Shown: in pieces, positions 8,067 through 16,883 of the stretch
Position numbering within the stretch: position 1 is the first letter of the stretch
Layout of the letters: the number at the start of each line of letters is the position of its first letter
Program-made: the position numbers and the translations under genes
Assembly (NCBI GenBank): GCA_965116015.1
Contig: OZ220477.1
Coordinates: 1,178,001 to 1,242,000, forward strand
Length of the DNA: 64,000 bases
Origin: S5-327 sp965116015
Lineage (GTDB): Bacteria > Chloroflexota > Dehalococcoidia > Lucifugimonadales > Australimonadaceae
Direction: 5' to 3'
Notes under the pieces: generated by a model
Seen by the model: the letters and a program-made list of their open reading frames with translations, nothing else
What the model was told of the DNA's origin: nothing
The model's database searches: none

Positions 8067-8975
8067 ATGCACGCTGGAGAATTCGAACTCAACGACCCCC
8101 TCCCGAGCCTGCGCGAACCCCACCTCATCGCCACGCTCACCCCATGGATCGACGCCGGCAGCGTCGGCTCCCTCAGCGTCGAGCGCCTCGAACGCTTTAT
8201 GAACGCCGAACAGCTCGGCGGCCTCTCCACACCCGGCAAATTCTTCGACTTCACCCGCTACCGCCCTATGGTCTTCTACGAAGAAGGCCAGCGAAAGATG
8301 CGCGTCCCCAACGCCGACCTCCGCTGGGCCGCCGGCGACGGCGACCACGACTTCATCTTCTTCCATATGCTCGAACCCCACTCCAACGCCGAGGAATACA
8401 TCGACGCCGTAACCGAAGTCATCGAAACCCTCGATGTCAGACGCTTCTGCCGCATAGGCGCTATGTACGACGCCGTACCCCACACACGCCCCCTCCTCGT
8501 GATGGGAACCCTCAACGGCGAACCCCTCGACAACGTCGAGGGCGTCGAAGGCAACCGCCGCCGCCCCTACCAGGGCCCCACCTCCATCATGAATATGGTC
8601 GGCGACCGCCTCCACGCCAAAGGCGTCGACAATATGATGCTGATGTGCCGCCTACCCCACTACGTCGAACTCGAAGCCGATTTCGCAGGTCGCACCAAAA
8701 TGCTCCAGGTCCTCAGCTCCATCTACGGCTTCCCCCCTGAGTACGCAGCCAGCAGGCGCGACACCCACCAATACGCCCGCGTCACCGCCGAAATGCAGCG
8801 CAACCCAAAGGTCCGCTCCCTCGTCGAGCGCCTCGAAACCGACTACGACGCCCGCGCCGCCCGCCGCCGACGCAACACCCGCCCAGCCACCGACGACCTC
8901 CCACCGCTGCCCCCCTCCGTCGAAGAATTCCTCGGCAAACTCACCGGCCCCGCCGAAGAAGAAAAAGAAGAATAG
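8067..8975 (+). CDS. PAC2 family protein
   Basis: A 302-aa protein. The N-terminal segment PHLIATLTPWIDAGSVGS matches the opening strand and WxDAG motif of PAC2 (proteasome-assembly-chaperone-like) domains. The fold continues to about residue 250, and the C-terminus is an acidic and basic tail. Bacterial PAC2 proteins are mostly uncharacterised. The gene stands alone on the plus strand after the Mo-hydroxylase, with 63 bp between. Several Met codons are preceded by T-ending codons, a pattern seen across the region. Confidence 0.8.
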   Translation: MHAGEFELNDPLPSLREPHLIATLTPWIDAGSVGSLSVERLERFMNAEQLGGLSTPGKFFDFTRYRPMVFYEEGQRKMRVPNADLRWAAGDGDHDFIFFHMLEPHSNAEEYIDAVTEVIETLDVRRFCRIGAMYDAVPHTRPLLVMGTLNGEPLDNVEGVEGNRRRPYQGPTSIMNMVGDRLHAKGVDNMMLMCRLPHYVELEADFAGRTKMLQVLSSIYGFPPEYAASRRDTHQYARVTAEMQRNPKVRSLVERLETDYDARAARRRRNTRPATDDLPPLPPSVEEFLGKLTGPAEEEKEE

Positions 8976-9210
8976 CGCCCCAAGGCCGCCGCCCCGGAAA
9001 GCTGCGAATCGCCTTTCGTATCGCAGCCAGCCCGGCGACGGCGGCAACATTTACGCCCGTCGGCCAGGGCGGCGCGAGTTCCAGATTGTCCCTGCCGAAG
9101 ACAACCAGCCGCCCACGGCTTGAGCGACCGCACCCCTGAGTCGCCCAAGCCCCCTGCGGAACCCTCGAACGCCGCCCGACAGCAAACATCGCGAGGAACG
9201 GAGGCTCCCC

Positions 9211-10098
9211 ATACGACTCGCCCGCCCTCTATCAGCCCCGATTGCGCCCATCGTCCTCATCGTCCTCATCCTCCTCGCCGTCCTCAGCGTCGGCGCCGCA
9301 GCCCCCGTCGTGCTGCTCAACTCTCCTACCCCCGCGCAAGCAGCCGCAGAAGCGCTGGAGAAGAGAGCCGCCGCCGTAACAGCAGACCTCGCGGCGGAGC
9401 TCAGCCCCCGGAAACCGCTCATGATCGTCCTCGAGTTATTCCGAAAGGGCGGCTACAAAACCGACGACGACGCAACCCCCACGAACCCGGGCGACTACAT
9501 CGCCGTCTACCCCGAACGAGCGCTATCGAAGATAATCCTCACCCCCGACCCCGACGGCAACCTGGCAAGCGTCACAGAGGACATCTCCGCCGTCGGCGGC
9601 TCCCCTCCCGTCCTGATCTCGCTCCTCGACGGCTCCGAAATCGTCGGGCCTGCGCCAACCCTAACCGATGGCGGAACAACAGAATCGCAGCCATCGAACG
9701 CCCGCCCTCACGCAAGCGCCTCTCCCGCGCCCGCCGGAACCGGCAACCGCGCGAATCTCGCAGAATGGCTCGACTCCCAGCTGAAGCTCCCCCTCATAGC
9801 CCTGAAAGAGCTGGGATACGCCTACGCCGGCAAGTCGACCTGGAACGCCCAGCCGAGCATCCGCTACGAGCGCCGCTCAGTCATCGGCGCCCTCCCCAAC
9901 GGACAAGTCTTCAACCCGCCCCTCGTATTGCTCGACGTGCTGGAATTCGTCGAAGCGAACCCCCTTCTCGGTCATGAGAGCCACTACACCGTAACGAGCG
10001 ACAGCGAGCTCGTCCTTGAGTCCCAGACATCCGTCGTGTCGATTAGCGCAGGGGAACCAGCGGCGGCCCACGGCGCTCCCAATTCCGCAGGAGGCTGA
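9211..10098 (+). CDS. Membrane-anchored hypothetical protein with probable ATA start
   Basis: The reading frame encodes about 295 aa. GGAGGCTCCCC precedes ATA at 9211 with the same 11-base leader that precedes the ATG at 4549. Starting there gives a hydrophobic helix (about residues 10-32, rich in Ile, Val and Leu) and then an extracellular-type domain. Starting at the first canonical codon, GTG 9310, would delete this helix. The rest is not recognised. ATA may be a genuine rare start or a base error. The 3' end carries the ribosome site of the MFS gene behind it. Confidence 0.55.
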   Translation: MRLARPLSAPIAPIVLIVLILLAVLSVGAAAPVVLLNSPTPAQAAAEALEKRAAAVTADLAAELSPRKPLMIVLELFRKGGYKTDDDATPTNPGDYIAVYPERALSKIILTPDPDGNLASVTEDISAVGGSPPVLISLLDGSEIVGPAPTLTDGGTTESQPSNARPHASASPAPAGTGNRANLAEWLDSQLKLPLIALKELGYAYAGKSTWNAQPSIRYERRSVIGALPNGQVFNPPLVLLDVLEFVEANPLLGHESHYTVTSDSELVLESQTSVVSISAGEPAAAHGAPNSAGG

Positions 10099-10099
10099 C

Positions 10100-11386
10100 A
10101 TCGCCCCTCGCCGCCCCTTCTACGGCTGGGTCATCGTCGCCGCCCTCAGCATCGCCGGCGGCGTCAGTATGTTTATGGGAGCCGGCAACTTCGGACTGTT
10201 CGTCGCCCCTATGAGCGCCGAGCTCGGAATCGGCAACAGCTACTTCGGATGGGCCCTCTCCGCCAGGCTCATCGGCTTCGCCGCCTCCGGACCCATCCTC
10301 GGACGCCTCATCGACCGCTACGGATCGCGCGCCCCCCTCGCCGCCGGCGGGCTCCTCTTCGGAGCCAGCGCCGTCGCCCTCGGCTTCGTCAACTCCGGAT
10401 GGCAGATGATCGGCCTCACCCTCTTCGCCGGCGCAACCGGCTTCTGGGGAAGCAGCACCCTCTACCTCAGCATCCCCATCGCCAAATGGTTCGTCCGAAA
10501 ACGCGGACGCGCAATGTCCCTCTTCTTCATCGGAATCCCCCTCGGAATCGCCATCGCCAGCCCCCTCACCCAACTCCTCATCGACGCAGTCGGCTGGCGC
10601 GCCGCCTGGTTCGTCCTCGGAGCCGCAGGCGGACTCTCCATCGCAGCCATCTCCATCGCCTTCGTCCGAAGCGCCCCCGCCGACCTCGGCCTGTTCCCCG
10701 ACGGCGCGCCCGCCGAACCCGGATCCCCCGCCGCCAGCGCCGCCGGAGGACGCCCCGAGCGCCCATGGACAGTCTCGGAAGCAATCCGAACCGGCGCCTT
10801 CTGGCGCATCAGCCTCGCCTACGGGCTGCTTATGGCCGCGATGGGATCTATGGGAGTGTTCTGGGTCCCCTTCCTCCGAAGCATCGAAGTCGACCCGGGA
10901 ATCGCCGCTATGGCGTTCGCGACCCAGGCCCTAACCCAAGTCGCCTCCTCCGGATTCATCGCCCCCTGGATCGACCGCGCTCAACCCCGCCACATAGCCA
11001 TCGCAGGATTCGCAAGCGTCGCCGGCGCTATGCTCATCGCCGCCAACGCCTCCACAGCATGGCACGGCTTCGCCGGAGCCGTCCTCGCCGGCATCGGCCT
11101 CGGAGCCGCTATGCTCATGCAAACCCACATCTGGCCCTCCTACTTCGGACGTCAGCACATCGGCGCGATTCGCGGCGCCGCAACCCCCCTCACCATCGCA
11201 ATCACAGCGCTCGCCGCACCCGCGGTCGGCCTGCTGTTCGACTCCGCCGGATTCGCCCCCGGCTGGCTAACCGCCGCGGGAGGCCTCCTCGTCGGCCTCA
11301 TCCTGCTCACGCTCTCTCCGAAACCCCACCCGCCCCCGGCCCGCCCCCATCGCGCAGAAAAAGAGCAGCCACATCCCGCAACGTGA
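10100..11386 (+). CDS. MFS transporter with probable ATC start
   Basis: A 428-aa major facilitator with about 12 hydrophobic segments, starting xAPRRPFYGWVIV. Loop 2-3 has LGRLIDRYGSR, the MFS signature after helix 2. AGGAGG at 10089-10094 lies 5 nt before ATC at 10100, and no ATG, GTG or TTG lies near it. The nearest canonical in-frame start is TTG 10016, which would add 28 unlikely residues and overlap the upstream gene. It resembles the monocarboxylate-type carrier at 20555. Substrate unknown. Confidence 0.8.
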   Translation: MAPRRPFYGWVIVAALSIAGGVSMFMGAGNFGLFVAPMSAELGIGNSYFGWALSARLIGFAASGPILGRLIDRYGSRAPLAAGGLLFGASAVALGFVNSGWQMIGLTLFAGATGFWGSSTLYLSIPIAKWFVRKRGRAMSLFFIGIPLGIAIASPLTQLLIDAVGWRAAWFVLGAAGGLSIAAISIAFVRSAPADLGLFPDGAPAEPGSPAASAAGGRPERPWTVSEAIRTGAFWRISLAYGLLMAAMGSMGVFWVPFLRSIEVDPGIAAMAFATQALTQVASSGFIAPWIDRAQPRHIAIAGFASVAGAMLIAANASTAWHGFAGAVLAGIGLGAAMLMQTHIWPSYFGRQHIGAIRGAATPLTIAITALAAPAVGLLFDSAGFAPGWLTAAGGLLVGLILLTLSPKPHPPPARPHRAEKEQPHPAT

Positions 11387-11439
11387 TAAAACAGGCAAGG
11401 CCAACCACCCGCGACCAGCAAACACGCAAGGAGCACACA

Positions 11440-12402
11440 ATGATCCTGATCGTCGGAGGAATGGGATTCATCGGACTCAACGCCGCGCTGCGCCTCCTGG
11501 AAACAGGCGAGAGCGTCGTCATCACGCAGCACAGCGCCCGGCGCGTCCCCGACGCTCTCTCCCCCTACCTGAACGACACGCTGTTCGTCGAACGCGTAGA
11601 CGTAACAAAGAGCTACGAAGTAATGGACGCCGCGCACCGGCGCAGCGCCGCCAGCATCATCTCCTTCGCCGCCCCTCCCGCTCGCGGAATCAGCCCCCAG
11701 GAGGACTACCGCATCTACACGCAGGGACTCCAATCGCTGCTCGAAACAACGCGCGTCCTCGGCCTCAAACGCCTCTCCCTCGCAAGCTCAACCTCCGTCT
11801 ACGGAAGCCTCCCAGCCGGCCCGTTCCGGGAAGATATGCCCCTTCCCATCAGCTCGCGCACCCAGGTCGAAGCGTTCAAGAAAGGCATGGAGATCCACGC
11901 GTCCCACTACGCCGCCCGCGCAAACATCGACGTCGTCTCTCTCCGCATCGGCAGCATCTATGGCCCCTACTACTACAGCATGTTCAACCCTATGAGCCGA
12001 ATGTGCCGCGCCGCCCTCAAAGGCGAAGACCCAGACTTCTCCGACCGCCCCGCCGGATCCATCAGCGAGGATGACGAAGGCGACTGGACCTACGTCGCCG
12101 ACCTCGCTCGTGGAATCCAACTCGCCCACACCGCCGAACGGCTCTCGCACAACGTCTACAACATCGGCTCCGGCAAAGCCTCCTCAACGAAAGCCATCTT
12201 CGAAGCAGTCCGCAAAGCGCTCCCCAACGCCGTCTGCTCCGCCCTCAAGCCCGGACGCAGCCCAGCCGCGAACCCCCCAAACCCTGTGATGGACCTCAGC
12301 CGCATCACAAGCGACGTCGGCTACCAACCAGAGTACGACATCGACTCCGGCATCGCCGCCTACGTCGAGAGTCTCCGCGACCAACCGCAGTCGCCGGCGT
12401 AG
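11440..12402 (+). CDS. NAD-dependent epimerase/dehydratase-like (extended SDR)
   Basis: A 320-aa extended SDR. The Rossmann motif GGMGFIG lies at residues 6-12, the SSTSVYG strand follows, and RIGSIYGP marks the substrate domain. At the place of the catalytic YxxxK, the sequence reads VEAFK, so the Tyr seems to be missing while the Lys is kept. It may bind NAD without classical epimerase chemistry. AAGGAG lies 8 nt before the ATG. It follows the MFS gene by about 50 bp on the same strand. Confidence 0.82.
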   Translation: MILIVGGMGFIGLNAALRLLETGESVVITQHSARRVPDALSPYLNDTLFVERVDVTKSYEVMDAAHRRSAASIISFAAPPARGISPQEDYRIYTQGLQSLLETTRVLGLKRLSLASSTSVYGSLPAGPFREDMPLPISSRTQVEAFKKGMEIHASHYAARANIDVVSLRIGSIYGPYYYSMFNPMSRMCRAALKGEDPDFSDRPAGSISEDDEGDWTYVADLARGIQLAHTAERLSHNVYNIGSGKASSTKAIFEAVRKALPNAVCSALKPGRSPAANPPNPVMDLSRITSDVGYQPEYDIDSGIAAYVESLRDQPQSPA

Positions 12403-12450
12403 CCGTCAGAAGCAAACTCCCCAACGCCCTCCAACCAACGGAGGAGAACA

Positions 12451-12987
12451 ATGACCCCAGAGATTAACCCCTTCCAACTGCCGGACGAGCAGAAAGGCTG
12501 GCGCGGCCTTGAAGTATCCGGCCGCCCCCGCCGGCGCGTCTTCACCGTCCTCGAAACCAGCCAGGTGCTCGTCACTGCCCTCCTCCAACTGCCCGGCGAA
12601 CCCGGCGTCCGTCACTCTCACGAAACCGGCGAACTATCCTTCAGATGGGCGGGCGGCGCCGCCCCCTTCATCACATGGCGCCCGCCCGGCGAATGGCACG
12701 GCGGAGCCGCCGAGATACGCGCCGACAAAGCTCGCGAGGTCGCCGACGGCCTCGCCTTGCTGCGCAGCCAGCTCCACGCCGGATCTGCGGAGATCGAATC
12801 CCTCCTGAGCATCGCCGAAGCGCTGCAGCAGCAGATCGACGCCCTGCAGCGCCAAACCCGCAACGCCGCCGGCCCCGAGGGCGGACCCGGCCTCATCATC
12901 GATCTCCTCTTCCCGCCCTTCAGAACAACGATCGACGACCCCAGCTACCCTGAGGTTCGCACAATCACCGGCCAATGGCTCGACTAG
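12451..12987 (+). CDS. Hypothetical protein with cupin-like segment and coiled coil
   Basis: A 178-aa protein preceded by GGAGGAG. Around residues 48-65 is GVRHSHETGELSFRW, which resembles a metal-binding cupin strand pair. Residues about 85-130 are rich in Leu, Ala and Gln in heptad spacing, likely a helix or coiled coil. No function is assigned. Directly after its stop comes the tail of an MFS transporter in another frame, so the region downstream has been rearranged. Confidence 0.6.
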   Translation: MTPEINPFQLPDEQKGWRGLEVSGRPRRRVFTVLETSQVLVTALLQLPGEPGVRHSHETGELSFRWAGGAAPFITWRPPGEWHGGAAEIRADKAREVADGLALLRSQLHAGSAEIESLLSIAEALQQQIDALQRQTRNAAGPEGGPGLIIDLLFPPFRTTIDDPSYPEVRTITGQWLD

Positions 12988-13200
12988 CGGCGCCGGCTGG
13001 TCCAGCGCCGTCACAGCGGGAGGAAGCGTCATCGGACCCGTCTACGCAGGCCTGATGTATGATGTACACGGCTCCTACACGATCGCGTTCTCGACCCTCG
13101 GCGCGGCAACCGCGGCGGGAATGCTCTTCTTCCTGTTGCCCCCCGAAACCCGTGCGCTTCGCGGAGCAAAGCGCCTAGGCGCAGACCTCCCCCCATTCCC
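12988..13200 (+). pseudogene. C-terminal remnant of an MFS transporter
   Basis: In the frame of 13055 the translation from about 12989 reads GAGWSSAVTAGGSVIGP and goes on through a hydrophobic helix (LGAATAAGMLFFLLPPE). This is the typical last-helices text of an MFS carrier. There is no start, no upstream part and no own stop before the next gene. About 65 residues survive, joined directly behind the stop of the 12451 gene, which fits a deletion that removed the body of the transporter. Confidence 0.65.
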
Positions 13201-13214
13201 AGACCGGCCCTCCT

Positions 13215-14789
13215 ATGCTCGACACGCTCATCATCAACGGCAAGCTCATCGACGGCGCAGGCAGTCCCTGGACGCGCGCCGCCGTCGGCATCGCAGGCGA
13301 CACTGTCACAGTGCTGCGGGGAGACGCCTCCGCAATCGAGGCGACCCGCACTATCGACGCCGCAGGAATGGTCGTCTGCCCCGGCTTCATCGATATGCAC
13401 TCCCACTCCGACTTCGCCCTCCTCTCCTCCCCGTCCCACGTGCCCAAAGTAAGCCAGGGAGTAACCACCGAAGCTCTCGGACAGGACGGCCTCTCCTACG
13501 CCCCAATCTCGGAGATCAACCGCCCGCACCTGGTCGACTACCTCGCCGCAGTAAACGGACGCCCGCCCGAAAGCGCCGAATGGACCTCCGTCGCCAGCTT
13601 CCTCGACCTGTTCGACCGCGCCGTCTCCTGCAACGTCGTCTACTTCGTCCCCCACGCCGCCCTCCGCATCGAAGCGATGGGCTGGGACAACCGACTCCCA
13701 ACAAACAGCGAACTCGCCCATATGCGCCAGCTGGCGGAGCAAGGCATGCGCGACGGCGCCTTCGGATTCTCCACCGGCCTCTCATACGCGCCCAACATCT
13801 ACTCCGACACCAACGAACTCGCCGCCATCGCCGACGCCGTAGCCCCGCACGGCGGCATCTACGTAACTCACAGCCGCTACGGACTCGGCGACCGTATGCT
13901 CGACCCGTTCCGCGAGTCCATCGAAGTCGGCAGACGCAGCGGAGCCCCCGTGCAGCTCTCGCACTATCACCACCCTGTCCAGGGAATGGGCGAGCGGATG
14001 ATCGCCCTAGTCGACGACGCTCGCAACCAGAACATCGACGTAACGTTCGACCAGTACCCATACCCTGCGGCGAGCACTATCCTGCTGTCGCTCATCCCCG
14101 CATGGGTCCACGAAGGCGGCCCTGCGCGCCTCCTCGAACGCATCGCCGCGCGGAACGTGCGCGACGCCATCGCCAACGACGTCTACCCACAGTGGGGCGG
14201 CTCCCTCGCCGACTACAAGTTCTCGCACATCGGCTCCGCGAAGAACAAAGAGTGGGAAGGCCGCTCGCTCGAAGATATGGCGCGTGCCCAAGGCAAGCGC
14301 ATGGTCGACGCCATCTGCGACCTGCTCATCGAAGAGCGGCTCGAAGTCGCGTTCGTCGCGCGCGTCGGAAACGCCGAGAACATCCGCTCCATCATGCGCC
14401 ATCCGGCGCAGATGGCGGGCAGCGACGGCCTCATGACCGGCGATATGCCCAACCCTCGCACTTACGGCACATTCCCCTACCTGCTGGGACAGGCCGTCCG
14501 CAACGGCGACCTCCGGCTCGAAGACGCCGTCCACAAAATGACCGGCGCCCCTGCCAACCGCCTCGGCCTCGCCGACCGCGGCATCCTGCGCAACGGAGCA
14601 AAAGCCGACGTGGTAGTCTTCAACCCTGAGGCTATCCGCGCCGAGGCCACGTTCGACGACCCCAAGCGGCTAGCGACGGGAATCGAGCGCGTATTCGTAA
14701 ACGGAACGCCCGTCTGGGAGCAAGGCCGTCACACCGGCGCCCTCCCAGGCCGCGCCCTGAGAAAAAGCATAGCCGCTACCTGTATCTAG
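13215..14789 (+). CDS. N-acyl-D-amino-acid deacylase (D-aminoacylase) family
   Basis: A 524-aa amidohydrolase of the D-aminoacylase type. The barrel opens with PGFIDMHSHSD (metal His pair), SHYHHP supplies another His, and GSDGLMTGD holds the late Asp. The N-terminal MLDTLIINGKLIDGAG and the C-terminal FVNGTPVWEQG are the usual beta-sandwich ends. Members cleave N-acyl-D-amino acids or related cyclic amides. The ATG has no strong ribosome site. The nearest upstream sequence is the MFS remnant, possibly once its uptake carrier. Confidence 0.88.
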   Translation: MLDTLIINGKLIDGAGSPWTRAAVGIAGDTVTVLRGDASAIEATRTIDAAGMVVCPGFIDMHSHSDFALLSSPSHVPKVSQGVTTEALGQDGLSYAPISEINRPHLVDYLAAVNGRPPESAEWTSVASFLDLFDRAVSCNVVYFVPHAALRIEAMGWDNRLPTNSELAHMRQLAEQGMRDGAFGFSTGLSYAPNIYSDTNELAAIADAVAPHGGIYVTHSRYGLGDRMLDPFRESIEVGRRSGAPVQLSHYHHPVQGMGERMIALVDDARNQNIDVTFDQYPYPAASTILLSLIPAWVHEGGPARLLERIAARNVRDAIANDVYPQWGGSLADYKFSHIGSAKNKEWEGRSLEDMARAQGKRMVDAICDLLIEERLEVAFVARVGNAENIRSIMRHPAQMAGSDGLMTGDMPNPRTYGTFPYLLGQAVRNGDLRLEDAVHKMTGAPANRLGLADRGILRNGAKADVVVFNPEAIRAEATFDDPKRLATGIERVFVNGTPVWEQGRHTGALPGRALRKSIAATCI

Positions 14790-14898
14790 CGATGAATCGG
14801 TGGCTCCGTGCTAGTATGTATAGACAGTCGCTCGTCGAACATCGACGTAGAAAAGCGCCTGTCGGATGTGAGCACGGGGCACTATAGAGGTTCATGGT

Positions 14899-15351
14899 AT
14901 GAGCGGCTTGCATTTCCCAGATCTCTCCATCAAAGGGTTCCGCGGCTTTAAAGAGCTTTGCCTCCCTCAGTTTGGCCGCGTCACTCTAATAACAGGGAAG
15001 AACAACACTGGAAAAACCTCGGTGCTGGAAGCGCTGTACATACATGCGCATAGCGCGTCTCTAGCAGCTTTAGCAAGGTGTCTTGACTCTCGGCTAGAGT
15101 CCTTTCTTCGCAGCCTCGTTCCCCAACCGAACCCCCTCTACGACCACGCTGTCAACAGTGTGCAGGAGATTTCCCAACCTCTATTCAGCCACTCAGACGA
15201 ACTCAAGGCAATCATCCACACTTGGCTTGCGTGGCAAAAGGAGCCAGGCAGGCCCTTCGGGACAGCCATCAGCGCACAATTCCTCAACGCCAACGCGCCC
15301 GAAGCGGTCGCCTTAGCATCCTGGTTAAAGCGGCTGTTCCATGGTGGCTAA
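14899..15351 (+). pseudogene. Truncated AAA ATPase (N-terminal piece)
   Basis: 150 codons with a RecF/OLD-type head: SIKGFRGFKEL, then Walker A ITGKNNTGKT at about residues 30-39. The frame stops after the first third of the ATPase, so there is no signature motif, Walker B or nuclease part. Base composition is lower in GC than in the flanking genes, which fits an acquired and then degraded gene. The full-length relative at 68-1786 shares the layout but not close sequence. Confidence 0.65.
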
Positions 15352-15470
15352 CCCCCTGCTTGCCGTAGCGTCCCTGCCGCGTGCAGGCAACCGCCATTTC
15401 GCTTGGGACGCGAAGAATCCTGTACACTGCCATGCGCCGAACGCCGGCGCCACAACAAGAAAGGAACCAA

Positions 15471-15806
15471 ATGGGAAAATTCATCGTGCTCTATCGCTCG
15501 CCCGTGTCATTTATGGACGGAATGAAAGACGCCGCCCCTGAACAGCAACAGCAAGCCATGGCCCCCTGGATGGCCTGGTTCCAGCGCTGCGGCGACCAGC
15601 TCGTCGACATGGGCGGACCGCTCGCGAACGCGCAGACGTTCACCGCCAGCGACAGCGCCTCCGGCGGCTCAGACGTCGTGGGCTACTCCATCCTCGAAGC
15701 CGACAGCATTGAGGCCGCCCACGCCCTCATCGAAGGCCACCCCCACCTCGATTGGCGCGACGGCTGCTCAGTGGAAGTCCACGAGCAGATGATGGTGGGC
15801 GGATAG
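15471..15806 (+). CDS. YCII-related (YciI/DGPF) family protein
   Basis: A 111-aa ferredoxin-like-fold protein. MGKFIVLYRSP opens the first strand, GPLANAQTF the middle, and YSILEADSIEAAHALIEGHP is the family-typical helix with the His-Pro end. YCII proteins are small dimeric enzymes or accessory proteins of uncertain role. AAGGAA lies just before the ATG. It faces the LLM gene tail to tail, with 13 bp between the stops. Confidence 0.85.
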   Translation: MGKFIVLYRSPVSFMDGMKDAAPEQQQQAMAPWMAWFQRCGDQLVDMGGPLANAQTFTASDSASGGSDVVGYSILEADSIEAAHALIEGHPHLDWRDGCSVEVHEQMMVGG

Positions 15807-15819
15807 CCTAGCCCGCGTC

Positions 15820-16716
15820 TCAGTTCACCTTCGCGATGACTTGCTCCCCAAAGGCGGGAATCTGCTCGTCGATGATGTCGTTCAGGAACTGCACATGGAA
15901 CGTATCGATGCCTGCCTCCCGGCAACGCTCGATTGTCTCCAGCGCTTCCTCCGCCGTGCCCATCAACCCTCCCTGGTTCCCGAACGTCGTCGCCAGCTTG
16001 GTCGAGGGATCGTCATCGCCAACGTAAGCGTTGCAGTTGACCACCCGGTGAATCGTCCCCGGATCCCGGCCTGCCGCGATCGCCGCCTCCTCCAGCGTCG
16101 CCAGCTGCTGACGGTACGCGTCGAGGTCCGCCGGCCACCCCCCGTTGCGTATCCAACCATCCGCCATGCGCCCCGTGAGGCGCAGCATCCGGGGCAGCGA
16201 CGCCCCGATGAAGATCGGAATCGCGCCGTTCACCGGCTTAGGCGTAACCGTCGCTCCGTCAACGCTGTGCCGCTTGCCGGCGTACGTGAAGCTGTCGTTC
16301 GCCCACGTCCCGCGCAGAATCTCGATGGCGTCGACGAGACCCTCGACGCGCTCCCCTGGCGAACCGAACTCGATTCCGTACGTCGTGAAGTGATCCTTCT
16401 GCGTGCCCGCCCCGAGCGTCAGGATGACCCTGCCTCCGCCAGTGATAGCGTCAAGCCCTGTCGCCATCTTCGAGAGGAGCGCAGGGTTCCGGAACGGAAC
16501 ATTCAGCGTCGAATGCGTCACGCGCAGCCGCTCCGTCTGCAACGCGACTGCCGTCGCGAGCGTCCACCCCTCCAGGTTGTTCTCCGGCGGACGGTCGCTG
16601 AACGATATGTTCTGAAAACCGGCAGCCTCAGCCGCTTTCGCGACCGCAACCACCCGGTCGTACGGCAAACCTCGCGGATTGATTCCGAACCGCGCCGCAT
16701 TCTTGCTGCGCCCCAT
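15820..16716 (-). CDS. LLM-class F420-dependent oxidoreductase
   Basis: A 298-aa luciferase-like TIM-barrel protein. It begins with ARFGINPRG and contains ISFSDRPPENN, TLGAGTQKDHF and IPIFIGASLPRMLRLTG, the usual pattern of F420-dependent LLM enzymes. GGAGGAGATA directly precedes the ATG at 16716; the open frame upstream of it lacks family sequence. Such enzymes reduce or oxidise varied organic substrates with F420. Regulation unknown. Confidence 0.88.
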   Translation of the reverse strand: MGRSKNAARFGINPRGLPYDRVVAVAKAAEAAGFQNISFSDRPPENNLEGWTLATAVALQTERLRVTHSTLNVPFRNPALLSKMATGLDAITGGGRVILTLGAGTQKDHFTTYGIEFGSPGERVEGLVDAIEILRGTWANDSFTYAGKRHSVDGATVTPKPVNGAIPIFIGASLPRMLRLTGRMADGWIRNGGWPADLDAYRQQLATLEEAAIAAGRDPGTIHRVVNCNAYVGDDDPSTKLATTFGNQGGLMGTAEEALETIERCREAGIDTFHVQFLNDIIDEQIPAFGEQVIAKVN

Positions 16717-16883
16717 TATCTCCTCCGAAGCGTTCTTTAGCCGATTCCCCAATGGCGAGCATACATCCCCGGCGGCGGAACGCCAACAGACGCCAGCCAG
16801 AGAGCGCATCCCTTTCAGACAAAGACCCCGCCCAAAGCCATCCGGGGGCTGACCGGCGCACCCGGCTACGGTACGCTATACGT

